Shown: positions 48,581 to 61,032 of the stretch, one piece after another
Layout of the letters: each line of letters opens with the position of its first letter
Position numbering within the stretch: the stretch's first letter is position 1
Source of the DNA: Diprion similis
Taxonomy: Eukaryota > Arthropoda > Insecta > Hymenoptera > Diprionidae
Reading direction: 5' to 3'
Assembly (NCBI RefSeq): GCF_021155765.1
Contig: NC_060107.1
Location: forward strand, 12,076,501-12,140,500
DNA length: 64,000 nt
Notes under the pieces: generated by a model
What the model saw: the letters and a program-made list of their open reading frames with translations, nothing else
Databases searched by the model: none
Told to the model about the DNA's origin: nothing
Translations under genes and position numbers: made by a program

Positions 48581-50369
48581 CAATTTCCAGTTGTTCATTC
48601 TATGGACAATAATGCGTCGAAGACGATGATAAAAAAACAATAATCGAGTTCTGGAAACAGATCTTTCGGGGCAAGACATACCCCGCCGGTAAAACACTTT
48701 GATATTGTGGTTCATGTTCTCGGATTGCGGGGCCGGGAAAAGTTGATCAATCGAAATTGTAACAGATATCGAAAAGTGTTATTCCGATACTTTAATTTCT
48801 ACTTCCTTTTCTCTCTAGGGTTTCTCACTCAATGTAATATATTTCACTTCAATACCCGAGAGAAAAGTGTAACTTTTAATTAATTCGTGAGCTGCTGTGC
48901 CATTAACTATCGACAACGGGAGTCAATATCTCGAAACGATTTATATTATTGCAATAAGATTTCTGAAGCGTCTACTGTGTATATTTTTTAATTTTTACCC
49001 CGTAAGCTTAATATATAATGTATAATTCTAACTTAATTGCTATTATATTAACGTATTACCTACCCGGGAAAAAAATGACATATGAATGATATTTAACGTT
49101 GACATACAATTCTACGGGTAGACCCATTAAATTTTACAACTTTTACATTTAACTTGGAAAACAGATTTATTTTTTCCTTGTCAAATTTTTTAAATTATCA
49201 CAATTTCCCATACACATATACGTGTATGATTTTCTTTCCTGCATATTTTCTTGTGAGTTATTTTACTCTTGTATACTTTATAGCGCTGTATGATACATTG
49301 GATGTGAGAATTATAGAACGGTGTCTCGAGTATTGAACACCTGAACTACGTAATTAAGGGACTAAAAACGCTTTTTTTACTTGAGAAAATTTCTTGTAAA
49401 CAGTCTATACCTCTGATGTAGAGAAGAAATATAATAATAATAATTTCCGTCAAATCTTCATCGAACTTTACAGCATTTACGTACAAAAAATTTCCTATCT
49501 TATGATTACAGAATGTAAAACCTCTGAATGAAATAAAATGCAAGATAATTTTTTGAAAAATAACCGACGTATCTGGAATTAATTAAATATACATTTCCGT
49601 TGCCGAAATTGAACCTTGTAATGTTTGCTCTGGATTTATGTGAAATTCATACTTTAGACAAACTCTTTGCTCGATAAAGAAATTCGATTGTTGCAAATTG
49701 CAGTAGCCAAACACTTGAAAAACCTGAAAATTTGAAAGGGTTGATGGAAAATCTGGAATTGTCATGGAATTTTTATTTTGCTCAAGAGCAAAACTGGAAA
49801 TGTCAGTCTTCTTTCATGGGAATTAGAAATGATTTTTTGAGGTGACAAGTTTACTTTTTTTCAATTTGGAATTGAATTTTAACCGTATATAGCGTTCATA
49901 AGCTGAACTATTTAAGTTTTAGTAACTTAACTAGGACTGGCAAAATGGCAGGAAAAACTTGTGGCTACCGTGCAAATGACAGTTTTTATTTTTTCTTGTG
50001 CTTTCGAGTAATTGCAGTGTTCATGGCTTTCCTCCATGCGAAATTCCATGCGGTTTCCACTACCGTCAGACGCTCACAATTTCCAATGTTGGTGTAATTC
50101 CACCACACAATTCCAGACTTTAGAATTTTATTCGGATAGATTTCTGCTGAGAACTTACAATTAAACTTAGACTTTACGGCTGAGTTCCAACGTGAATTCC
50201 CATAACGGAGCGCTGTTTTTTTTTTTTTTTTTTTTTTTTTTTTCCCCTCCCTCAATTTACGCCGGAATCAATTTAATAAACACTATATTTTACCACAGCA
50301 AAACATATTTTTATAACTTAAAATAAGGCAGACTATAAAACTATTTTCTTAATTCAAGCAATGTTTATT

Positions 50370-50564
50370 CTGGTGAAAATTTCTATTACTACGAATTTTT
50401 AACGAAATTGAAACATTTCGTATTATTTCGTAGAAGATTGTAAATATGCATAGTTTTTTCAAAAATAATTATTAATTTCATTTAAAGACCGTAGTAGCTT
50501 GTAGATTTTTCACTGAAAAAGTATAAAAATTCGTTGAAAATCGTAGAAATCATTTTCACCAGGG
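50370..50564. mobile_element. MITE with CTGGTGAAAAT ends (copy A)
   Basis: The left terminus CTGGTGAAAATTTCTA is the inverse of the right terminus TCATTTTCACCAGGG. Similarity continues inward (ACTACGAATTTTTAACGAAA against AAAAATTCGTTGAAAATCGT). The outermost CCC is lost on the left. Confidence 0.75.
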
Positions 50565-50863
50565 TAGTCTCAGGCAGCCGTATAACTACTTGTCACTACA
50601 CTTGATTTGACATCACTGTGCATGCACTTATACTATATATATAATTACGGGATTGACGAATGTCTCGCTAGCCAACTGATTTTCAGGCTAAGCGTGAGGT
50701 CACACGATTTAATTGATTTTACAACAAACTTCTTCTACACTTGTTCACCTATAACAATGAAACATACAATTTCTTCTAGAAAATAAAATTTATTTGGAAC
50801 TTATAAGAAGAAATTCATTTTTATTTGGTTCAATTTGTTTTAAAAAAAAAAGATGCGGAAAAA

Positions 50864-51187
50864 CCCTGGTGAAAATGTTTTTCTACGAATTTTTAGGAAA
50901 ATTGCGACAGTTTTCACAATTTTGTATAAAAAAAAAAAAAATTGTTTTCGTATAAAATTGCAAACACGTATAGTTTCTCGTAAAATCTTGTAGATTTTCA
51001 TGAAAATTTGTATTTATTCAGTAAAAAAATAAAAAAAAAAATAAATAAAAAAATAAAAAACCAACTACAAGGTACTTAAATTTTTAGAGAAGATTAACAA
51101 TTGTTTACGAAAAACTATTTTTTACGAAATAATACGATGTGACACAAATTCTGTAAAAATTGGTAGTAGTAGAAATTTTCACCAGGG
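50864..51187. mobile_element. MITE with CCCTGGTGAAAAT ends (copy B)
   Basis: It has the same terminal family as 50370-50564: CCCTGGTGAAAATGTTTTTC on the left and GTAGAAATTTTCACCAGGG on the right. The interior is longer and includes an A-rich insertion near 51010-51060. Confidence 0.75.
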
Positions 51188-51534
51188 AACACACCCACGC
51201 ACACATACACGCTATACATGTTGTTTTCTTCAAAATATACTCTTCACTTGTACAGTCTTCATCAATCTCGTGTTGTAATTTACGTACAGAGCGATCCGGA
51301 AGGATGCATACCGTTTAACGTTCAGTAAAATTCATTTTCTTGGTTACTTCGTATTATTTTGTGTAATGCCCAAAATCTACTACGAAACCCAATCTATACT
51401 AGAATATTAATAAATTCTTATTCATTTATTTTTAGTCACCGACATTATCTACTAGACAATGTGTTGTAGCGACACCGCCATTAACCGTACAAAAAAAACG
51501 CGAAATTCACAATATCGAATTTGTAAATCACTAT

Positions 51535-51558
51535 ACATATATATATATATATATATAC
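51535..51558. repeat. (AT)n microsatellite
   Basis: About eleven AT dinucleotides follow CTATACAT. Confidence 0.85.
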
Positions 51559-52005
51559 TTGTAATTAATACTACAAAAGTTATAATTAATATTTACATGA
51601 CATTTTCTGTTCACTGACAATTATTCGCAAAGAAAATTTAGTATAGTTAATAATTATAGTAATATTTACATACATAAAATATATATACGTGTTAGATTTT
51701 ACGTTGCTGTAACGTACTTTCACAATTACAGACACGATGAATGGCCGTACACGTGGCCAAAACGATCATTTTCTTTAAATTGGCACAGAATGATGGTCAA
51801 AATGCTATTCATTGGACTTTACCTTCTAAGGATTTTAGATTAGGTGCGGCTCATCAATATTGATGTTAGGTGCTGTTAATTTCAAGTGGCTAGAAGAAAT
51901 CAAAAGAAAAATAAATAATAATAAATAACACTGCACACTGCTCATCTGCGTGGTTATTATCATCAAAAATAGCACTCACAGATCCATATTTTGAAATCCG
52001 GAAGA

Positions 52006-55000
52006 TTACAGTTTCGTTATTGCCACGTTGTAACCGTCTATAGACCGGATAGATACACCGGCTTTCAGTGGTAACGTGTCTAATGATCTATTACAGCTTA
52101 GTCTGTAGTCCTGAACAATTCTAGCTGTTATTGTTTTGATCACCATCATGGCGTACTGTCGCCCTAAAAATGCAGAAGGACAACTGTTATTTTATGTCAT
52201 ATAGTGTGAATTTCTAAATACAGAATGGTCCGTCCACGGAGTAAAAGGAGACAAATCTCCCCCACATTTCGTTAACAGAAAATAGTCCCATTTTTTGAGA
52301 AAAAGATGGAGCTATTCACAGTGTGGAACTGTTATTTTCCGGCTAGCGGAACATTCGAATGGATAATTTAATTTTCAATACAGAACGCATTAAATTTATG
52401 GAAGACAGTATAGAGAACTGGTATATATATAGCACGCAACTTCTATTTTTCCCATATTTACGATGATTATAAAAAAAGTTTCTTATTACCAAACATAGTA
52501 AAATTTATTATAATTCGTGTAACATGCAACTGGTTTCAACGTAAATTAGGAACAAACTGCATTGTGGATCTACTTTTTTTGGTGATGCTCTGTGGGCTGT
52601 GGCTCAAAAGGGCCAATGAAAATAAATTTGTGTTCATCAGAAAAATTAATTTGATTAGGGATCAATAGCTAAAAATATACTTGTGAAAAGTATACGTTAT
52701 TCAAGTGTGCTTTACTTCATACTTATATGCTAGGTGAGTCTAGGATGCTTTCGTAGCATTCTAACTTTTTCTTTTTTCATTTCTTAGAATAGCATTAAAA
52801 TACCGTCCAGCAATTATGCACGAGTTACCCATTATTTTCTTATTAACAAAAAGTTTCATTCAATAACGCTTCATATAACATGACCCGACTACGATGCAAC
52901 CTTCTTTAGCACGGTTATGTTACCCCGAGATAGATACAGTACGCGAAAGTGTAATGGCTGTAGTCAACTGGAAGTAAGCGGTTCCACACTGTTAACAGCG
53001 CCACCTATACTCTGTTCCTGTTTTTATGCCTACAGTTCTGTCTCCTCCTACTCCATGGGTCCGCCGTCTGTTACAGTTTAATGCGCCTGCGCTACAATCC
53101 GAGAACAGCCGTTTTACAGGATGACGAACCGTCAAAAATTTACCACGATATATGTAACCTCAAAAATTTTGACAGCTGTTGGTGTTGAATACATCCGCTA
53201 CCGACGAGTGTCAACATTTTTGAGGTTACGTTCATGACGGTTAGTCACCCTACCAAACAACTGTACCGGTAAATTACGGTATATGGAGAATTACATGCAG
53301 TTTCGCCGAGCGTCAGATCGGAAGATCACGACTGCCAATTTTGCTGTAACTTCTGTACACGGAAGCATTCTCAAAAACAAATGTTCTTTTTGTCAATCTC
53401 ACTGTTGCAAAGTTAACATATTTGAAACTACTACTAAAAAGTGGATGAATTTTGGCAATTCTTATTCTAATCGGGCATGCAACGTAAAGTACTATTCCAA
53501 AGATTAGAAGCCTTTGATCTTGATCATTTTGGAATGATTACATAATTTCAAAAAGGTTTTCGGGCTTTTTCAGAAAATTTTTGGCTTGGGTGCTCGATTT
53601 GATGACTCACCAATGCAGCCCCTAATGCCACCGCTGAAAGGCACGAAAGCATATGGATGTCTGTCGATCGAATTCTCTGGTGCGAACCTGTCAGGATTGA
53701 ACTTTTCCGGGTCTTTCCAGTACTTGTGATCGCGATGCGTCTCATACACGACCAAAGCGAGGGTGCAGCCTTTCGGTGCAACGCACGATTCTAATTGAAC
53801 AGAGAATTTTGGTAATTCGAGCACTCCAAACAGTTCGACGTTCGCACTCACCGAAAACCAAGTCCTCTGTCGCTTCGCGCAATATTATTGGCCCCACCGG
53901 AAACAGACGGATGGTTTCTTTGATCACCGATTCCAAGTACTTTAGCCTTGCAAGTTTTTCCACAGTGACATCTGCATCTCCGATAATTTCGCGCACTTCG
54001 GCTCGAACTTTATCCTTTAGAAAGAAAACAACAGGGACTTCAGTGAGTGAGAATTTGAATTAGGAGTTACACATTCTAAAACGTTCTGCGAATATAAAAA
54101 CCTGAACATCCGGGTGCATTCCTAGCATCACGAAAAGGAACGAGCTAGTCAGAGCTGTTGGGTCTTGTGCCTGGAATGATAGTTTCAAGCGGTTAACAGC
54201 AATAATTTCGAGGATATTCATTTCGAGCTTCAAAATTATCGGATTTGTTCAAATTTCTAAGCCCTTCTAAAATTCCCAGAAGCAATATTATGGATCCAAT
54301 TACCGGAATCCAGATATTTGATATTGCATCTCTGAGCGCAATGTCGTCCATGCGTTCTACCTCTTCATTGTAAGCTGTCAGCCGATCTAGAACCGCTGTT
54401 CCCGGTTTTACCGAAGCATCAGAATTCGTCTTTAACGCTTGATACTCTTCCTTTTTTTTTGTGACGAGCTGAAATTTTTTTGATTTTCATACCCGCAAAC
54501 AGTATTTCAAGCTTATGAACCATACGAAAGGTTTGACTATGGGCCAATTGTGCAATATATAAATACAATTGTACGAACCGCGATGACAAAGTTTTTTGGG
54601 TCAATTTTGAAATGATCCCCGAATTGTGGAATCAATTTATATATTTCTCTGATCTAGTGACAAGTTTCACGATATGAGATTCAGACACTTACAGATGATG
54701 CAAAGTCGTGCAGAATGCTCATTGCATTGGCGAATTGTCGACCAGGAATTGTGCATGCGTATAACCAATCGGGATACAACCAAACTTTCATCCCTCTCTC
54801 ATGAGCCAGCGTAATGGCCCTGTAAACAGAAAAACAGTTAAAATCCCTATGAATAATCACTGAAAGGCTTGAATAAAATTTGTGAGTTGTCGCACTTTGT
54901 GGAGTAGTGAATGAAGCCCTTGTATCCGTCATGCTGAGATGTCCCAGGAGTTCCCATTATAGTTTCTGGAACAAAATGGCACAATCAACACTAAAATAAT

Positions 55001-57077
55001 CAATAATCCATTTACCGATGACTCGAAACAAATGTTGCACAATTCTTGGTTCAAAATGCCTCCTCGAAGTTTAGAAGAAATCGGCAAGGACAGTTTTTAG
55101 GTTATCCTTTTGGAGCATACATTTTTTAAATGATCGTATGATCGTCAAAATTCTCACACGGAGGTTTTTGGAGTCACTGATTACGAATCCACTATCAGAT
55201 TTGCGAAATTCAAGATGGCGGCGAAAAATTTAGAAAATTGTAGAATTTTGCTGAAAATGACACTCAGGGGGTTTTTTCGGCCGCTGATTAAGAATCCGAA
55301 CTCAGATTTTCAAAATTCAAAATGGCGGATTCAAGATGGCGTCGGAAAATTTGGGAAATTGTCGAATTTTGAATTTTGAAAATCTAAGTTCCGATTCAGC
55401 AACCCGAAAACCCACCTTCACTAAATTTCAAGTTATTTCCTTGGTTAGATTCCTCAAAAATGAATTTTTCAATTATGCTAATCAGACTGTATTTTTATGT
55501 CCGTTCATTACTAAAGTAACTAAAAAGTGCAAAAAAACCAGATCTGAATACGTAAAAATTAAATAAAGTAGAAAAATTCAATAAAATCGAGTTGGGAAAA
55601 TCTTCAAATCCGATCTACTTACCCAAAACCATGTCAAACGTACAATCGTCCATGTAGTGCATTATATCGAATTCCCCTGCACCGATTTTACTCTCCAAGC
55701 GCTCAACGCAACGCCGGCTGTGTCGGTCAAAGCAATCGACAAACGCATTCAATGGCTTGCCATTTACCATCGGCATTATCACTTTACGATGTGCTCTGTG
55801 GATGGAACCTGAAGATAGAACGTCTTAACTTTATCCCACACAATAATACTGCAGAAACGTTGGTAAAATATTTCTACATTGCTATTCCACTGCAAAGTTA
55901 CAAAAATATTTCAGCTATCTTGAAGTGTTATGCATACACTACAGACAACGCAGAATATTGCAATGATATTTTGAAATTTCTAGTTGCCGTTGAAGTATTA
56001 TAGATACATATTGCAGCAACGTTGCAAAATTACTTTATTGTACTCCGCGTTAAATTTTCTGCGCAAACTTTGTAAATTTACGTGTCTGTAAGAATGGCGT
56101 TTGCAGGACGTGCCTGATTCAGTAACGAGACCTTGACCCAAGTATGCCGCCAAAAAACGGTATTCGAATGGCTTGTACGTTGCAGTGCTGCTGTTGAGGA
56201 CTACCTAAAACAAAAATTGTGGCAGCTGAAAGTGGAGCTTCTTTTTGCGGTATTTCTGCGTAAATAAAGTAAACCCACTCACTTCGATATCTCGAGGGTT
56301 TTTGACCACCACGATTAACTTCGGTCCCATCCAGAGACGAAAAGGATCATCGTACGGCTGACACAGTTGAATAATCCGGTTCAGCAGCTCTAAAAACAAG
56401 TGAATGAAAACTAAAAGCTCGCTTTTACTCTCTGCTTACATTCTCATATTAACGTAACCGTTGAGAGGAAAGCAGAAGGAAAAAACACTTTTGAAAACTA
56501 CTAAGTTATTTACGTCGGTGGTTCTTCAATTTCACATTTTTGCTTGGTTAAAAACCTATTTTGAAAACCTCGCGTTTCTTGTACGTTTCACAAGAGTACG
56601 TTACGTACAAGTCGGGCCTAAACGTTGCCGATTATCGAAAAAGAAAACACTCAAGACACATTATGGTTTGAATTCAATATTTTTACCATCGCCACGGCAG
56701 GCAAACCAAAACGCGTTTCCTACGAACGGAAGAGCCGGTGGTCCAGGCATTTGTGAAGCGTGTTTATAGAATTTCCACTCTCTGTGACACCATTCCCGAA
56801 GTTCATCCGTCACTATCCACATGGCTATGGAAAGGCCAATGAAAAAAACCACCAGACCTGAAAGTAGAAAAGCACCAATTACAGATCGAAGGGGGTATTA
56901 TATTTCTGATTTGGAATGGCAAATCCTTTGTCATTTCGCTTGTTTTGAAGAAAAGAAGGAATGTGTGAGTATTGAAGCGAAGAACAAGTTCCTTCCGAGT
57001 GAAAAAAACGTGAATATTATATATAAATCTGGCGTACATTCGACGAACTTACCGCACTGTTCTAACGAGTCTATCAT
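52006..57077 (-). CDS. Cytochrome P450, atypical CYP4-clan subfamily (copy A)
   Basis: The twelve coding exons are 57053-57077, 56687-56857, 56283-56389, 56114-56204, 55623-55808, 54896-54965, 54693-54819, 54304-54468, 54102-54170, 53852-54014, 53611-53790 and 52006-52163 (1512 nt, 503 aa). A tiny first exon (MIDSLEQC) precedes the membrane anchor VVFFIGLSIAMWIV and MPGPPALPFVGN. Haem loop PFSGGIRGCIG, K-helix KETIRLFP and FNPDRF are intact. The C-helix WxxxR reads HRAHR and the I-helix reads NIWIPAQDPTALT, so the usual Trp and the oxygen-activating Thr are absent. The intron after exon 4 begins with GC (GCACGT), where the sister gene has GT. Exon lengths 107, 91, 186, 70, 127, 69 and 180 equal those of the CYP4 genes at 13-36 kb. 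Confidence 0.9.
53117..53247. repeat. Imperfect hairpin with GTAACCTCAAAAAT arms
   Basis: ATGTAACCTCAAAAATTTTGACA (about 53152-53174) pairs with TGTCAACATTTTTGAGGTTACG (about 53209-53230), and GGATGACGAACCGTCA further out pairs with TGACGGTTAGTCACCCT. The left arm carries an extra bulge of about 15 bases. It lies in the last intron of the P450 at 52006-57077. Confidence 0.65.
55150..55420. repeat. Relic repeat with AAGATGGCGG motifs
   Basis: Two tandem-like blocks each contain TTTTTGGAGTCACTGATTAC or a close variant (TTTTTCGGCCGCTGATTAAG), then a CCGAACTCAGATTTT-like tract and ATTCAAGATGGCG or AAATGGCGG. The same order occurs inside the fold-back MITE at 32509-33220, so this is probably a degraded relative in a P450 intron. 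Confidence 0.5.
55840..56040. repeat. Degenerate TTGCAATATT-rich dispersed repeat
   Basis: The stretch contains GTAAAATATTTCTACATTGC, GAATATTGCAATGATATTTTG and ATATTGCAGCAACGTTGC. It lies in an intron of the P450 at 52006-57077. Confidence 0.45.
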
Positions 57078-57143
57078 TTCGATTTTAAACCACATCGCGG
57101 AAGTGTTTACACAACAGTGACGCCTTTTTGGAGTTCCCTGCAC

Positions 57144-59760
57144 AGCAACAGTCGGAAACTGAAGAGGCGGTACTTCGAGCGAATGCCTAATGTACCTCTA
57201 TTTATTAAAATTTAGTGACCCCTCCTGAGACCCGCCATCTCCAACGTTACTCATTGCACTACGATATGATTACATGTACTTGGTGATGCGCACAAATTAA
57301 TCGGATGTGACTTCAATTAATCACATCTTCAGGCATTGGCGTCATACGGCAATGGTCTAGTGTTGCTGGTTTTTGGAAACGTTAATGTTGTTACACGGCT
57401 CAATCAGCTGCTGATCATAAGAAAATATTTTGTCACATTAAACATGTACTTACTGCCCATTTATAGTTTCGTCAAATTTGAAGTACTTAAAGAGACTTAC
57501 AAGTGAAATCCAAGTAGTTTCTGGAGCAAAAAATGCTTTCGACACAGCCTATTGTCTTTATTATGCTGTTTTAATTCTCCGTTTATTTGAAAATACTCGA
57601 CAAAAAAAAAAATAAGTTATAGGATCGCTAATAAATTTTGGAATCATGGAGTGAATCAATCCGCAACCCGACATCAAATTTGAATATTTATGAACGTTTA
57701 TTGAAACGACGTAAATCTAGAGATTACTTTAAAGTATAATAAGTTTCCTTCATATTAACGATTCGCGTGAATTATCCATCAATATCAGGATGGCTGGCAT
57801 ATGTAAAAATGCCCATATTATTACTGAATTTAAAAGATATTTTAACGCAATTCAAAATTCAGAAGCCTCGTTCGATACGCTGGTAGATATGAAAAAAATC
57901 ATTACCACGGAGCTACGGGAGACTAACTATTACGCAATTTGAAATATTGGTTATGGTAAATACACCGCAATAAGAAATTCATTACACACGGACACGGACT
58001 TGACCGGTAGATGTCTACGCACATTACACCACTGCAAACGGTGGAGAACCGACCAGCGGCCAACGGTTACAGAAATTGTAGAATTCAATAAATATCGACA
58101 TATCAGATGCATATAACGAAAATAACATAAATCGCAGTTACGTATACAAAAAAAAAATAACGTGATAGACCATGCGTACAGCTTCCGTAAACCTTACTTT
58201 TTTTTAACTGAAATGAAAGATCAGAGATGCCACGTATATCATTCACATCATTACAATTTCGACACGGCATCATGAGTAGAGATTTAACTACTGCAGACGT
58301 GTTAGTCCAATTAAGACAAAAAGTATTAGGAATCTTACTTCCTAGGCTCGGAACCAGAAACGCCACTTGCGCAATAGTTCTGGATGGATAAAAGCACAAA
58401 ACAGTTTAACCAGTACTTGCTGACCCCTGAATAGCTTGGAATTCCTAATGCCGAATCCATAAGATTTGCGCGCCTTACCTAGTTGCCATACTTCTAATGT
58501 GAGGGCTAAAAATCAAAAATGGTATAGTCGAAAGTTACCAGCTGACGCACTCTAGTAAGACTCACAGTATCGCATTTTTCTACATTTAAAGATAGATTGA
58601 CAAAATGGTGTCAAAACATATTTCCAACATGGTTCTATAAATTTTTCTCAATCCAACGTTTTTTGCGAAGACAAACGCGTGAGATACTCTGTTTACAATC
58701 GATCCTGCCTAAAAATTACAATCGAAGGTCTGATTCGTGACCTCCATCCTTTGTCTCCATCGATCCTCTTCCATCACTAATCTCTATACTAACGACATGG
58801 CTGACTAGAGTCCTCGACATGACTGAGTCATTTAGAAGCAGACGAAATCGACAACAGCGCTTCAATAACCTCAATGGAAGCAATGAATCACGTCGTTCAC
58901 TGTGTATGGCATTGGTTAAAGTGACAAAACCATGTGACTAAATCGGTTTCTGATAGGCTATAACCCACGTGACCCGTTAGTTTAACTTCGGGTATTGCAT
59001 CGCTAGTGTCGATTTTTGGGGCTTCTAATTAGCACAAGCTGCCGTGTGCTGGAATCATAGGAGACCGCCATCCAGTTAGATCAGAGATCAGTGCCTTTCG
59101 TTCGATTACATTCAATGGTTCTTTGCTGTTCCACCCACTTATCCTAAGCCTTCGACAGTTTCGCCTTCAGATCGGCCTCCATGTTCACCGAAAATCCGTG
59201 AATCCTAACCTCTCATGCGTCGTATACAAAAAACAGTTTCGTAGTGCTTTGCACGTAAAACTTTACTATTTTTGTTTTCCGCGTCACCAATCAAAATTAC
59301 ATCTTATCGGTGATAAATTGATCCATAACATCAGGATTTAGCAGTACATATAATAGAAATTTGTTGAGTATCGCACATTATTTATATCGTATATATGAAA
59401 GACAGCAAAGGAGGTGAAGCTGCTACTCTAGACGATGACTAATATGTTACAGAACCTAAATGTATACGCAAAAATTCATACCAAAAGTCTCTCCATGTAT
59501 CTATCAGTAAAAGACCGTGCAACGTTTTCGTATTTAAATATTTCTGAATTAAATATTCCGCATTACAATTATTGATAAATTTTTCTCACTTGTTTTCAAA
59601 TTTGTGTTTAATGTCTTTCACTACATTGACTGGACAGAATTTATTATATTGACGACGGTATATTTAGTTTTACGAAAAAAAATGATTGAAGTAACAATCT
59701 TTGCACTAACTAAATCGATTTACTTGATTCGACGATTTTCTTCAGTCCATGTATATTTTC
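57144..59760. other. Intergenic, no gene seen
   Basis: This DNA lies between P450 copy A and the plus-strand relic. No coding region, RNA gene or strong repeat was found. Confidence 0.45.
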
Positions 59761-59818
59761 AGAAGCTTTGAGTATTTTTACTCTCATCCAGACTCAAGAC
59801 AAGAAGTATTTTGTACGT

Positions 59819-60170
59819 ATGATCAAAGGCTTGTTGGTAAATATTTCAACCATTCTGATCGTGGCAGGTCTGATTCTAATTATCGGTGACTGGAAACATA
59901 AACAAATTCGAATTTTAACTCTCGCTGTGAAATTACCCCGACCACCAGCCCTGCCGTTAATTGGCAACGAATTTTAATTTGCCTGCAAGCCCGATGGTCA
60001 GTATATTATAATGACTTAACATGCGCTGAAAATTTTAACCAACGCTTTGATCACTTCAAATCAATGGTCATCATATTGCCTTGATCTGTAGAACTTCTCA
60101 ATCGGATATTAGAAGCAGCAGAGCCTTACGAAGACTTTTACTATGACAATTTTGTTTTCTCAAGTTTTTG
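59819..60170 (+). pseudogene. Cytochrome P450 relic (two exons), plus strand
   Basis: The first piece (59819-59996) encodes an N-terminal anchor (LLVNISTILIVAGLILII) followed by LPRPPALPLIGNEF, an in-frame TAA (59975-59977), then FACKPDG and a GTCAGT donor. This aligns with MPGPPALPFVGNAFWFACRGDG-type sequence in the neighbours, so the stop replaces the Trp codon. The second piece starts after an AG at 60091 and reads ELLNRILEAAEPYEDFYY, matching exon 3 of copy A (ELLNRIIQLCQPYDDPF), then loses similarity. No later exons were seen. It is a truncated duplicate in inverted orientation to both flanking genes. Confidence 0.75.
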
Positions 60171-61032
60171 ATGATTTCGTGTGTTTAATTTTTTTTTGTA
60201 TCGTTCATCCAATTTACGAAAAGTAATTACAATGTTGAGTTGGTTGTTTTTTGTAAATTTATTGCGTCTATAAAACATGAAACTTAAGATGGATATTTTA
60301 TTCCTTCTGTTGATAGCATGTCCTTCCGAATTTTCAGTCTAATATCATAGCGTTCAATTAAAATTACTATCTACTCGTGATATGTGCAAATAATAGCATT
60401 ATGTAAAAATGATGACTTGTAATTAAAATTTATGAACGAACAAACTTTTGTATAGTTCTACCAGGAGGATTTCGCAGAACAGTTATGTCATACTCAAATA
60501 TCTGACAACACTCGTTAGCAGAAGGCATGGAGTTGCCTAGAGTCGCTTGGAAATGTTCGATAGGTGAGATCTTCTCAGTATGGATAGACAAAGATTTTGT
60601 CAATCATTTACGAAAATGAATATAGATATTGTCGTGGCTTTATTGAATTACGTTGATGTGACAACGTTGTGATTTAGATTTTAAGACATTTTATTTCGAT
60701 GCAGTCTCATAGATTTGAATAATATTGAATCTTTGTTGACAGTGATGGTGATCTACTCGAGTCAACTTCACTATCAAAATAGAAAAATACATAATATACA
60801 TTAAACACTTCTTAATAATAATTGGAAATTTTAGATGGTGATTTGCACCAGCAACAGGACGACTCTCGCTCATAATAAATAAATTTTTGAACAGACGGTA
60901 TCCCATGGTTGTTGAACAGGATTTCAGGTACATAAACCAACTTCCATCCATCACTGAGAAACCTCCGAAAAATCAAATTGATCCGCAGTAGGTCAGCCCT
61001 CCGTTTTTTCGCGGAGAGAAGAATGGGTGAAA

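Larger units (their letters stand above)
48581..52005. other. Spacer with two MITEs, no gene seen
   Basis: Apart from the elements at 50370-50564 and 50864-51187, a T-run at about 50217-50243 and an AT microsatellite near 51536-51557, no coding region or RNA gene is supported. Confidence 0.5.

Noticed and set aside
49986-50255. 89-codon frame starting with a Lys run
   Set aside because: The Lys run is the poly-T tract read on the minus strand; the rest matches nothing I know.
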